Source: an uncultured Syntrophobacterales bacterium
GTDB lineage: Bacteria; Desulfobacterota; Syntrophia; Syntrophales; UBA5619
NCBI GenBank assembly: GCA_903928915.1
Contig: CAIYSL010000033.1
Span: forward strand, 1 to 64,000
Reading direction: 5' to 3'
DNA: 64,000 bases
The notes beneath the pieces were generated by a model. That model was not told the DNA's origin and did no database searches. It worked only from the letters and a program-made list of their open reading frames with translations. Below, piece after piece: positions 48,946 through 56,938 of this stretch. A program made the position numbers and the translations under genes. Position 1 is the stretch's first letter. Every line of letters begins with the position of its first letter.

Positions 48946-50643
48946 TTACGTGAACCGGCTGCGCCAGGCCGCGGCATCGGGATCGCGCCCCGCCAGGAGG
49001 TCGCCCGCCGCCCGGAGGTTCGTCAGCTCCCGGAAGGCCGGATCGACCACGGCCAGGGTGAGGCCCGCTGCCTGTGCCGCGGCCAGGAGGGCCGCCTGGA
49101 GCCACTGCCGCTCCGGGAGACCCCGGCCGACGGCGGTCAGGTCGAGGAGCGTCCGGCAGCCCGCGGTGCCGCTGCACCAGTCGATGAGCTCGAGCAGGGT
49201 CCGGGCCGTTTTCGTCTCCGGCACCGCCCCCGCAGCGGTAAGGTCGATGACGATCCCTTCCCGGGTGAACCCCGAACGCCTCGCCGCGGCGATGAGCGCG
49301 CGGATCGTCGCCCGGCCGATCGTCGGCCCCTGCTCGGGCGCACACCGCAGGACCGGCACGGCCCCGTACCGGCGCGCCAGGGAACAGGCATCCCCCCCGG
49401 CAGCCAGGAGCGGACACCCGGGATAGCGGCGCAGCACCGTTTCCGCCGTTTCGAGACCTTCGCACTCGATCAGCAGGGGGATGCGGGTCGTGGGGGCGAG
49501 CTCTTCGAGGAGTCTTCCCAGGATCGCCGGCTCGTCCAAGCCGGCAGCCCCGACCTTCAGACGGAGGATTGCCGCCCCCTCTTTCTCCTGTTCGCGAAAG
49601 GCCTGCCGGACTGGCCCCGCCTCCCCGGCGGAGAGGGCCTGCCTGAGCGCTCCGTCCTGGGCCGGGTTCAACCTCCCGCCGACGGTCAGGGTCTCACCCT
49701 GCTTCAGCATCCGCGCGCTGCGCGCCGAACACACCGCGGCGCCGATACCGGAGAGGGATGCGATCGGCCGCTCGGCGGCCAGAGCGTCCCTCAGCGCTGC
49801 GATGTGGTCCGGCGTCGTACCGCAGCAGCCCCCCATGAAATTTACACCGGCGGCGGCAAAGCGGCTACCGAAGCCGGCGAACGCCGCGGCATCGGCAGCG
49901 AAGATCGTCTCCTCGCCCACCAGCCGCGGCAGACCGGCGTTCGGTTTCGCCACGAGGGGAACCCGGGCGTAGGGCTTCAGCGCGGCGATCATCCCGAGCA
50001 TCGCCTCCGGCCCCAGCGAGCAGTTGCAGCCCACGGCGTCGGCCCCGAGCCCCTGGAGGGTAACGAGCGCCGTGACCGGGTCGGTGCCGTTGAGCGTCCG
50101 GCCGTGCCCCTCGTAGGTCATGGTGACGATGGTAAACCGGTCGGTGAGCTCGCGGACGGCGATCAGGGCGGCCCGCGCCTCCTGGATGTCCATCATCGTC
50201 TCGATGACGAAACAGTCGGCGCCCCCTTCGAGGAGCCCCTCCGCCTGCTCCCGGAACAGCGCCACCGCCTCGTCGAAGGGGAGGTCGCCGAAGGGGGCGA
50301 CGAACCGGCCGGTGGGTCCGATGTCCCCGGCGACGAGCCCCTGCGGCCCCACGGCCCGCTTTGCGATCGCTGCTAGCTCCCGGTTCGTCTCGCGGATGTT
50401 CGACAGGCCGTACATCCCCATCTTGACGCGGTTCGCCCCGAAGGTGGCGCTGTAGACAATGTCCGCGCCGGCCTCCCGGTAGCGCGCGTGGATCTCAGCA
50501 ACCGCCGCCGGATTCGCCCGACACCAAGCCTCCGGACAGACCCCTGCCGGCATGCCGCGCTTCTGGAGCTCGGTCCCCATCGCACCGTCCAGGATCAGGA
50601 CCTTCTCGCGCAAGAGCTCGGCAATTCGTCTATTCGACTTCAT
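48946..50643 (-). CDS. Homocysteine S-methyltransferase domain fused to degenerate pterin-binding-like domain (MetH N-terminal half homologue)
   Basis: The first part of the 565 residues (about 1-300) is a homocysteine-binding methyltransferase barrel with the zinc cysteines in GCNCSLGPE and GGCCGTTPDH. From about 325 to 565 the sequence aligns in layout with the MetH methyltetrahydrofolate domain (LTVGGRLNPAQDGALRQAL), but key features are eroded: GGR replaces GER, and ILRLKVG replaces the DVNVG-like strand. The cobalamin and reactivation domains of MetH are absent. It may use another methyl donor, or a separate B12 protein. ATG 50643 follows AGAGGAACAG. It is upstream of pyrE. Confidence 0.85.
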   Translation of the reverse strand: MKSNRRIAELLREKVLILDGAMGTELQKRGMPAGVCPEAWCRANPAAVAEIHARYREAGADIVYSATFGANRVKMGMYGLSNIRETNRELAAIAKRAVGPQGLVAGDIGPTGRFVAPFGDLPFDEAVALFREQAEGLLEGGADCFVIETMMDIQEARAALIAVRELTDRFTIVTMTYEGHGRTLNGTDPVTALVTLQGLGADAVGCNCSLGPEAMLGMIAALKPYARVPLVAKPNAGLPRLVGEETIFAADAAAFAGFGSRFAAAGVNFMGGCCGTTPDHIAALRDALAAERPIASLSGIGAAVCSARSARMLKQGETLTVGGRLNPAQDGALRQALSAGEAGPVRQAFREQEKEGAAILRLKVGAAGLDEPAILGRLLEELAPTTRIPLLIECEGLETAETVLRRYPGCPLLAAGGDACSLARRYGAVPVLRCAPEQGPTIGRATIRALIAAARRSGFTREGIVIDLTAAGAVPETKTARTLLELIDWCSGTAGCRTLLDLTAVGRGLPERQWLQAALLAAAQAAGLTLAVVDPAFRELTNLRAAGDLLAGRDPDAAAWRSRFT

Positions 50644-50777
50644 GGCTGTTCCTCTCTTCGTTCCGGCAGCCGGGCGGAATTCCTCCCTCGCGTCCGCATG
50701 CCGATCGCCGGTGTTCATACCACAGTTCACGGCATTTGCATAGACGGAGGGCGCGGTGTTCCTGGTTGGGATTCTTC

Positions 50778-50806
50778 TTGTCCCGCTCTCCGCTTCCTGG
50801 TACAGT
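50778..50806 (+). promoter_or_regulatory. Candidate promoter of the 50.9 kb cupin gene
   Basis: TTGTCC (50778-50783), a 17-base spacer, TACAGT (50801-50806). The same -10 box occurs at mrfA. The leader would be about 75 bases. Confidence 0.5.
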
Positions 50807-50887
50807 GGGCCTCCCCGCTCCGGACCGCCGCAAGCCATACGGGCCGCGGCAGTGCGGAGCGGGAAAAAACGCACCTGGAGGTCCGTG

Positions 50888-51232
50888 ATGGAAGAAAGGC
50901 TGTTCGATCTGAAGAAGCTGGCCCGGTTCGGTTCCGAGCCGCAGAGAATCCTCCTGTACACCACCGAAAAGACCCTGAACGCCATGTGGTGCCTGGAGCC
51001 GGGACAGGAGGTGTTCCTCCACCGCCACCCGAACGCGGAGGACGTCTGGATCTGTCTCGAAGGGGACGAGGGGACCTATTTCGCCGGGGAGGGAAAAGAG
51101 TTCAAGATCCGGGAGGGGATGGCCATACTCGCCCGGCCGGGCGATACGCACGGCATGCGGAATACGGGGAAGAAGCGCTTCGTCTTCTGCGGCGTCGTCG
51201 CCCCGGTTCCGCCGGAGACGGAGAAGCTCTGA
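50888..51232 (+). CDS. Small cupin-domain protein
   Basis: This 114-residue single cupin barrel is complete: motif 1 is VFLHRHPNAEDVWICLEGD (two His and a Glu), motif 2 is RPGDTHGMRN with the last His. It should bind a divalent metal. ATG 50888 has GGAGG upstream. Function unknown; a third cupin of the window, unlike the two in the catabolic arrays. A bidirectional hairpin follows. Confidence 0.85.
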   Translation: MEERLFDLKKLARFGSEPQRILLYTTEKTLNAMWCLEPGQEVFLHRHPNAEDVWICLEGDEGTYFAGEGKEFKIREGMAILARPGDTHGMRNTGKKRFVFCGVVAPVPPETEKL

Positions 51233-51311
51233 GGGCCGGCGGCGTCCCGCAGCCCGCTGCGGGGTCTGCACCCTCCCCTTTGTGCAGCAGCAGGCTGCTT
51301 CGTTTCTGCCA

Positions 51312-51350
51312 CGCATGCCCCACGGAAAACCGCGGGGCATGCGCCGCTTT
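51312..51350. terminator. Terminator between cupin and leuB
   Basis: CGCATGCCCC (51312-51321) pairs with GGGGCATGCG (51334-51343), and the + strand continues GCCGCTTTT. It can end the cupin transcript, and leuB ends 14 bases beyond in the other direction. Confidence 0.75.
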
Positions 51351-51356
51351 TCCGGC

Positions 51357-52442
51357 TTATGCCTTGAATGCCCGTACCCTTTCGGCTACCAGGTCCCCCA
51401 TCTGAATCGTTCCGACGATCCGCGCCCCCTCCTGACGGATATCCTCGGTCCGGGCGCCGTCCGCCAGCACGGCCCGGACAGCCTTCTCGACCGCCGCCGC
51501 CTCGTCCGCCATCCCGAAGGAGTGGCGGAGCATCATCGCCGCCGACAGAATCGTGGCCAGCGGGTTGGCGATGCCCTTGCCGGCGATATCGGGGGCGGAG
51601 CCATGGCTCGGCTCGTACATCGCGACCTTCTCTCCCAGACTGGCCGAGGGGAGCATCCCGAGCGAACCGGTGAGCATCGACGCCTCGTCGCTCAGGATGT
51701 CGCCGAACATGTTGGTGGTGACGATCACGTCGAACTGCCCGGGATTCCTAATCAGCTGCATCGCGCAGTTGTCCACGTACATGTGCTGGAGGTCCACGTC
51801 CGGATAGTCGCGGCCCACCTCGGTGACCACGTCCCGCCAGAGTTCCGTCGTCTCCAGGACGTTGGCCTTGTCCACGGACAGCAGCTTCCGGCACCGGGTA
51901 CGGGCGATGTCGAAGGCCACCTTCGCGATCCTGCGGATCTCCGCTTCGGTGTAGACGATGGTGTTGATCCCCACCCGCTGACCCTTCTCCCCCCGGACTC
52001 CCCGCGGTTTTCCGAAGTAGGCGTCGCCCAACAGCTCACGGATGATCAGCAGATCGATCCCGCGGACGACCGAAGGTTTGAGGGGCGAGGCGGCGATCAG
52101 GTCGTCGAACACGACAACCGGTCGGAGGTTGGCGAACAGCCCCAGTCCCGACCGCAGACCGAGGAGACCGCGCTCCGGCCGCAGGCTGTAGTCGAGGGGC
52201 TCCCATTTCGGCCCGCCGACCGCGCCCAGGAGTACGGCGTCGCTCGCCGCGGCCATCTTCATCACCTCGTCGGGCAGCGGGGTGCCGTAGGCGTCGTAAC
52301 CCGCTCCCCCGACGAGCCCCTCTTCCAGCACGAACCGGACACCGCTGCGCTCGGCGACCACGGCGAGGACCTTCTTCGCCTCCTGCATGATCTCCGGCCC
52401 GATCCCGTCACCGGGGAGCACGGCTATGCGGTAGGTCTTCAT
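51357..52442 (-). CDS. leuB: 3-isopropylmalate dehydrogenase
   Basis: The 361-residue NAD-dependent oxidative decarboxylase is the third step of leucine synthesis. Motifs: [10 protein letters not shown] at the start, [10 protein letters not shown], the substrate Arg pair in [22 protein letters not shown], and the metal/NAD region [16 protein letters not shown] followed by [14 protein letters not shown]. It is coupled to leuD by an ATGA overlap and is the last leu gene. Confidence 0.97.
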   Translation of the reverse strand: MKTYRIAVLPGDGIGPEIMQEAKKVLAVVAERSGVRFVLEEGLVGGAGYDAYGTPLPDEVMKMAAASDAVLLGAVGGPKWEPLDYSLRPERGLLGLRSGLGLFANLRPVVVFDDLIAASPLKPSVVRGIDLLIIRELLGDAYFGKPRGVRGEKGQRVGINTIVYTEAEIRRIAKVAFDIARTRCRKLLSVDKANVLETTELWRDVVTEVGRDYPDVDLQHMYVDNCAMQLIRNPGQFDVIVTTNMFGDILSDEASMLTGSLGMLPSASLGEKVAMYEPSHGSAPDIAGKGIANPLATILSAAMMLRHSFGMADEAAAVEKAVRAVLADGARTEDIRQEGARIVGTIQMGDLVAERVRAFKA

Positions 52443-52936
52443 TTCTTCCTCCCCTTGGTGATGTGATTCATCAGCCCGCCGTCGGCGATCAGCTCCTGCA
52501 TGAAGGGCGGCACCGGCTGGATGGAAAGCCGCGCTGCGGCGGAACCGATGAGCCGGATCTGCCCGGCGTCGGCGTCGACCTCGATTTCATCGCCCTCCTT
52601 CACCTTTCCCCAAAGGTCGGGGGACTCGAAGATGGGAAGTCCCATGTTGAAGGAGTTCCGGTAGAAGATCCGGGCGAAGCTCTTGGCCACGACACAGGCG
52701 ATCCCCGCCGCCTTGATGGCAATCGGGGCGTGCTCCCGCGACGAGCCGCAGCCGAAGTTCTCCCCGCCGACGATGATGTCCCCGGGCTTCATCTTCTTGA
52801 CGAAATCGGGATCGGCATCCTCCATGCAGTGGGCGGCCAGCCCCTGCGGGTCCCAGATGTTCAGATACCGGGCCGGGATGATGGCGTCGGTATCGATGTT
52901 GTCTCCGAATTTCCAGACTTTCCCTCGAAATTTCAT
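52439..52936 (-). CDS. leuD: 3-isopropylmalate dehydratase small subunit
   Basis: The 165-residue swivelling-domain subunit has [15 protein letters not shown], the conserved [15 protein letters not shown] loop and [18 protein letters not shown]. It completes the aconitase-fold isomerase with LeuC. ATG 52936 follows GAAAGGACGTGAGGAT. A 267-base gap containing a long inverted repeat separates it from leuC, unusual for this pair. Confidence 0.96.
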   Translation of the reverse strand: MKFRGKVWKFGDNIDTDAIIPARYLNIWDPQGLAAHCMEDADPDFVKKMKPGDIIVGGENFGCGSSREHAPIAIKAAGIACVVAKSFARIFYRNSFNMGLPIFESPDLWGKVKEGDEIEVDADAGQIRLIGSAAARLSIQPVPPFMQELIADGGLMNHITKGRKK

Positions 52937-53010
52937 ATCCTCACGTCCTTTCTGGCGTTTCCTCAGTATGGCTCGCTGTGCCTCTTTTCTTCCCACCGTC
53001 CCCTCGCGGG

Positions 53011-53191
53011 AACGGCGCCGGGGTTTCACCGGGGGTGATTCGGAGATCTTTCCGGACACCATGACACCGCAGCAGAGCGGCCGCCGGGAAACATGTTTGA
53101 GCGCGAAGCGCGAGTTGGTTTCCCGGCAGCGAAGCGAGGATGATCATGGTCGGAAAAAGATCCTGAGCACCGGTGAAACCCCGGTGCCGTT
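53011..53191. repeat. Nested inverted repeats in the leuC-leuD gap
   Basis: The outer arms at 53011-53032 and 53170-53191 match as a 22-base inverted repeat with one mismatch. Inside them GCCGGGAAAC (53083-53092) and GTTTCCCGGC (53118-53127) are perfect inverses around GCGCGAAGCGCG-like sequence. The DNA or RNA could fold into a long cruciform or three-stem structure. No coding or T-tract is present. It may be a repeat-family element that inserted between leuC and leuD. Confidence 0.75.
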
Positions 53192-53203
53192 CCGCCCCCT
53201 CCC

Positions 53204-54463
53204 CTACAACTGCTCCGGCCCCGCCAGACGGCCGGCGACGGCCGTCGCCGCGGCCACCGCGGGACCGGCGAGGTACACCTCGCTGCCGGGATGTCCCATC
53301 CGGCCCACGAAGTTGCGGTTCGTCGTGGAGACCGACCGCTCCCCCTTCGCCAGGATCCCCATGTAGCCGCCCAGGCAGGGCCCACAGGTGGGCAGGCTGA
53401 CCACCCCTCCCGCGTCGAGGAAGATGTCGAACAGCCCCTCGCGCATGGCCTGGCGGTACACCGCCGGCGTCGCGGGAATGACGATCAGCCGGTAGTGAGG
53501 GGCGATGTGCCTCCCCTTGAGGACCTCCGCCGCGATGCGCAGGTCCTCGATCCGGCCGTTCGTGCAGGAACCGATGATCGACTGGTCGATCCGGACGTCG
53601 CCCACCTCGCTGATCCCCTTCGCGTTCGAGGGGAGATGGGGGAAGGAGACCTGGGGTTCGATCTTCTCCACGTCGATTGCGATAACCGAGTGGTATTTGG
53701 CGTCGGGGTCGGAGGTGTCAAAGGTGTACTTTCGTTCGGCCCGGTTGCGGCAGTAGTCCTCCGTAACCGCATCGGGGATGAAGATCCCGTTCTTCCCCCC
53801 CGCCTCGATGGCCATGTTGGCCATGGTCAGGCGATCGGCCATGGAGAGCCCCGCTACGGCATCGCCCGTAAACTCCATCGCCCGGTACAGGGCGCCGTCC
53901 ACGCCGATCCGGCCGATCGTGTACAGGATCAGGTCCTTTCCGGAAACCCAGGGGCGGCGTCTGCCCTGGTAGACGAACTTCATCGTCTCGGGGACCTTGA
54001 ACCAGAGCTCGCCCGTCATCATCGCTGCGGCCAGGTCGGTGCTCCCGACGCCCGTGGCAAAGGCCCCCACCGCCCCGTAGGTACAGGTGTGGCTGTCGGC
54101 GCCGGCCACGAGGTCGCCGGGGACGACGATCCCCTTCTCGGGCAAGAGGGCGTGCTCGACCCCTGCCTCGCCCACGTCGTAGTAGTGGGTAAGCTTCTGT
54201 TCGAGGGCGAAGTCGCGCATCAGCTTGCACTGCTCGGCCGAATCGATGTCCTTGTTCGGGGCGAAATGGTCCGCCACCAGGACGACCTTTTCCCGGTCGA
54301 ACACCTTCCCGCCGCCCGCCTTCCGGAAGGCGTCGATGGCGATCGGGGCCGTGATGTCGTTGCCCAGGGCGATATCCACCTTGGCGTTGATCAGCATCCC
54401 GGGGCGCACCTCGGCAAGCCCCGCATGCCGGCTGAGTATCTTTTCCGTTATGGTCATTCCCAT
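53204..54463 (-). CDS. leuC: 3-isopropylmalate dehydratase large subunit
   Basis: The 419 residues are of the LeuC/HACN type found in many anaerobes and archaea. The iron-sulfur cysteines are in GSCTNG and [23 protein letters not shown] and [13 protein letters not shown] carry active-site residues. With LeuD it isomerises 2- to 3-isopropylmalate. ATG 54463 follows GGAGAGAAAAG. It is downstream of leuA by 75 bases. Confidence 0.96.
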   Translation of the reverse strand: MGMTITEKILSRHAGLAEVRPGMLINAKVDIALGNDITAPIAIDAFRKAGGGKVFDREKVVLVADHFAPNKDIDSAEQCKLMRDFALEQKLTHYYDVGEAGVEHALLPEKGIVVPGDLVAGADSHTCTYGAVGAFATGVGSTDLAAAMMTGELWFKVPETMKFVYQGRRRPWVSGKDLILYTIGRIGVDGALYRAMEFTGDAVAGLSMADRLTMANMAIEAGGKNGIFIPDAVTEDYCRNRAERKYTFDTSDPDAKYHSVIAIDVEKIEPQVSFPHLPSNAKGISEVGDVRIDQSIIGSCTNGRIEDLRIAAEVLKGRHIAPHYRLIVIPATPAVYRQAMREGLFDIFLDAGGVVSLPTCGPCLGGYMGILAKGERSVSTTNRNFVGRMGHPGSEVYLAGPAVAAATAVAGRLAGPEQL

Positions 54464-54538
54464 GCTCTTTTCTCTCCTTCGTTGATGCGCAATCTTCCGT
54501 AACCGGATGTCGCTCTTTCCTTACCGGAACTTGCCCTT

Positions 54539-56083
54539 TTATGCAACCTTGACCTTCTTGATGTCCGTGCTCAGCCATACCAGGCGGTTCAGGGCGTTGA
54601 TGTACGCCTTTGCCGAAGCCACCAGGATGTCCGGGTGTGCGCCGCGGCCGACGGCCGAACGGCCGTCGAACTTGAGCTGGACCGTCACCTCTCCCTGGGC
54701 ATCGGTCCCACCGGTGATGGCGTTGACGGCGAATTTCAAGAGCGGATAGTTGGTGTTCGTGATCTTCCGGATCGCCGCGAACGTCGCGTCCACCGGCCCC
54801 ACGCCGAACCCCGCCTCCTGGACCATCTGCCCGTCCACCTCCATCTGCATCGTCGCCGTCGGCACCGCCACGTTGCCGCTGACCACGTTCAGGTACAGGA
54901 GGCGGTACTTCTCCTCGTGGCGCGAGGTCTCCTCATACACGATCGCCTCGAGGTCCTCGTCGAAGATCTCCTTCTTCACATCGGCCAGCTCCATCAGGCG
55001 GACGTAGACCTGTTTGAGAACCTCGTCGGTCAGATCGTAGCCCATCTCCTTCAGGCGGTGGGAGACGGCATGGCGTCCCGAGTGCTTGCCCAGGACGATG
55101 TGGGTGTCCGAGATCCCCACCGACTGGGGGGTCATGATCTCGTAGGTGATCTTCTCCTTGATCAGGCCGTCCTGGTGGATCCCCGATTCATGGGCAAAGG
55201 CGTTGGCCCCGACGATCGCCTTGTTCGGCTGGACGGGAATGCCCGTGATCTGCGTCAGCAGCCGCGAGGACTGGTGGATGTACTCGCTCTTGATCCCCGC
55301 GGTCAGGCCGAACAGGTCCTTGCGCGTCTTGAGGGCCATCACGATCTCCTCCATCGCGCTGTTCCCGGCCCGCTCGCCGATCCCGTTGATCGTGCACTCC
55401 ACCTGGCGCGCTCCGTTCTTCACGGCGGCCAGGGCGTTGGCCGTGGCGAGCCCCAGGTCGTTGTGGCAGTGGACCGAGATGATCGCCTTGCCGATGTTCG
55501 GCACGCGGCTGATGAGCAGCGCGATCAGGCCGCCGAACTCCTCCGGGATCGCGTAGCCCACCGTGTCGGGGATGTTGACCGTCGTCGCCCCCGCGGCGAT
55601 GACCGCTTCGACCATCTGGCAGAGGTACCCACGGTCGCTGCGCGTGGCATCCATCGGGGAGAACTCCACGTTCTCCGTGTACCGGCGGGCGTGGGCAACG
55701 GCGGCAACAGCCTCTTGCAGGACCTGTTCGCGGGACTTGCGGAGCTGGTACTGCAGATGGATGTCCGACGAGGAGATGAAGGTGTGGATGCGGGGGTTGG
55801 CCGCCCCGGCCACCGCCTCCCAGGCGCGGTCGATGTCGGCGGCGTTCGCCCGGGCGAGCGCCGCGATCTGGCAGCCCCGGACCTCGAGGGCGATCTGCCG
55901 GACTGAGGCGAAATCCCCGTCCGAGGCCACCGGGAACCCGGCCTCGATGACGTCCACCCCCATCCGTTCGAGCTGCCGGGCGACCCGCAGCTTTTCGTCC
56001 GGGTTCATGCTCGCCCCCGGCGACTGCTCGCCGTCCCGGAGCGTCGTGTCGAAGATGAAAACCCGCTCTTTCTGTGCCTCCAT
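54539..56083 (-). CDS. leuA: 2-isopropylmalate synthase
   Basis: The 514 residues have an N-terminal catalytic barrel with [15 protein letters not shown], the metal motif [12 protein letters not shown] and [14 protein letters not shown], plus a C-terminal regulatory domain (about 390-510) for leucine feedback. It condenses acetyl-CoA with 2-oxoisovalerate. ATG 56083 follows AAAGGAGTCGGCA and sits just behind the attenuator hairpin. It is the full-length LeuA, unlike the two truncated HMGL-like paralogues in the window. Confidence 0.96.
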   Translation of the reverse strand: MEAQKERVFIFDTTLRDGEQSPGASMNPDEKLRVARQLERMGVDVIEAGFPVASDGDFASVRQIALEVRGCQIAALARANAADIDRAWEAVAGAANPRIHTFISSSDIHLQYQLRKSREQVLQEAVAAVAHARRYTENVEFSPMDATRSDRGYLCQMVEAVIAAGATTVNIPDTVGYAIPEEFGGLIALLISRVPNIGKAIISVHCHNDLGLATANALAAVKNGARQVECTINGIGERAGNSAMEEIVMALKTRKDLFGLTAGIKSEYIHQSSRLLTQITGIPVQPNKAIVGANAFAHESGIHQDGLIKEKITYEIMTPQSVGISDTHIVLGKHSGRHAVSHRLKEMGYDLTDEVLKQVYVRLMELADVKKEIFDEDLEAIVYEETSRHEEKYRLLYLNVVSGNVAVPTATMQMEVDGQMVQEAGFGVGPVDATFAAIRKITNTNYPLLKFAVNAITGGTDAQGEVTVQLKFDGRSAVGRGAHPDILVASAKAYINALNRLVWLSTDIKKVKVA

Positions 56084-56100
56084 TGCCGACTCCTTTCTCG

Positions 56101-56140
56101 CAAAAATAAAAAGGCCATGGGTTTGTCGCCCATGGCCTTT
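56101..56140 (-). terminator. Attenuator hairpin of the leu operon
   Basis: On the - strand AAAGGCCATGGG (56140-56129) pairs perfectly with CCCATGGCCTTT (56121-56110) around a 7-base loop and runs into TTATTTTTG. It lies 23 bases after the leader-peptide stop and 18 bases before the leuA start, inside the leader, so it must be conditional. Confidence 0.85.
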
Positions 56141-56163
56141 AGGTTCTTTCTGTTGTTCGGGGG

Positions 56164-56280
56164 TTACGGAAGTCCTAAAAACGACGGGCGGCGGCTCCTG
56201 TCTGTAAGGCAAAGAAGGGCGAGGCCCAGAAGGATGGGCAGAATGGAACCGAGATTCACTCGCCGCGCAGCCTGTGTCAT
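56164..56280 (-). CDS. leuL: Leucine-rich leader peptide of the leu operon
   Basis: A 38-codon frame from ATG 56280 to TAA 56164 encodes 10 leucines, eight of them in [17 protein letters not shown] and the last two at SFLGLP. An AGAGG lies about ten bases upstream. It sits between the leu promoter and a strong terminator hairpin, the layout of amino-acid attenuation: ribosome stalling on Leu codons when leucine is short would let RNA polymerase pass the hairpin. The exact competing pairing was not resolved by eye. Confidence 0.75.
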   Translation of the reverse strand: MTQAARRVNLGSILPILLGLALLCLTDRSRRPSFLGLP

Positions 56281-56365
56281 GTGTGAACGCCTCTGCAACC
56301 CGTCTCCGGTCTCAGTGCGCGTCGGGGCGCGCGACCGGACACCGCCGAAACGCGGCGGGTAGGTT

Positions 56366-56394
56366 TCTGTAGATCAATTCCCGCTCTCTGTCAA
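56366..56394 (-). promoter_or_regulatory. leu operon promoter
   Basis: On the - strand TTGACA (56394-56389), a 17-base spacer, TACAGA (56371-56366). The transcript start near 56359 gives about 80 bases before the leader peptide. Confidence 0.75.
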
Positions 56395-56410
56395 GTTTTT
56401 TCTCGAAAAA

Positions 56411-56938
56411 CTACCGGACCGTTCCCGCGGCGGTGCCGGCGAAGGAATTGCCCCCGGGATGGCTGGCGCTGCTGCTCCCCGGGCTGAGATTGCCCGCCGC
56501 GCCGCCGCGGAGTTCCGTAATCGGGATCGTCGCCGCGGCCCCGGCCGGGAGATACCCCGTGCCCGCCCGCGCCGCATCGATGCCGCTGCGCGTCAGCGTT
56601 CCGCCCGTATCGCCGTTACCCCGGTAGAGGAAGGCGCCCCAATTGTTGTCGCCGCCTGCGTTCCACTGCCGAACCTCGAAGGTGTGGGTGAGCCCGGCGA
56701 GCGCACCGGAGCTGGTCAGCCGGACCCTCGTCCCGAGGGTAGGATCGGTGGCGTACGTTCCCGTGACATTGTTCGTTGCCCAGATGCGGGGATCCGCCTC
56801 GGTTTGGAAACGGAGGAACGTGATCCCGTCCATGTTGACGACGAGGTTGCCATCGCTCCCCCTGAGGTTGGCCACCCCCACGTCGAAGGAGGGAATCTTC
56901 AGCGCCTTCTCGAAACCCGCCTTGGTCGTGTCGTCCAT
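56411..56938 (-). pseudogene. C-terminal module of the FecR-domain protein in a shifted frame
   Basis: The 175 residues from ATG 56938 (MDDTTKAGFEKALKIP...) look like the natural continuation of the giant FecR protein: a beta-rich segment NMDGITFLRFQTEADPRIW and a Gly/Ala-rich end GGAAGNLSPGSS...GTAAGTVR. Upstream, the same frame still reads SAFLKRQSV, homology-like continuation before the ATG. The big gene's stop and this ATG overlap as TGATG, so either a one-base frameshift (about 56945-56970) split one gene, or this part is made by reinitiation. Confidence 0.7.

Noticed and set aside
53011-53191. A CRISPR array in the leuC-leuD gap
   Set aside because: There are only inverted arms, no evenly spaced direct repeats with unique spacers, and no cas genes anywhere in the window.
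56101-56394. A T-box or leucine riboswitch in the leu leader
   Set aside because: No T-box consensus loop was found, while a Leu-rich leader peptide and a terminator are present, fitting translation-coupled attenuation instead.
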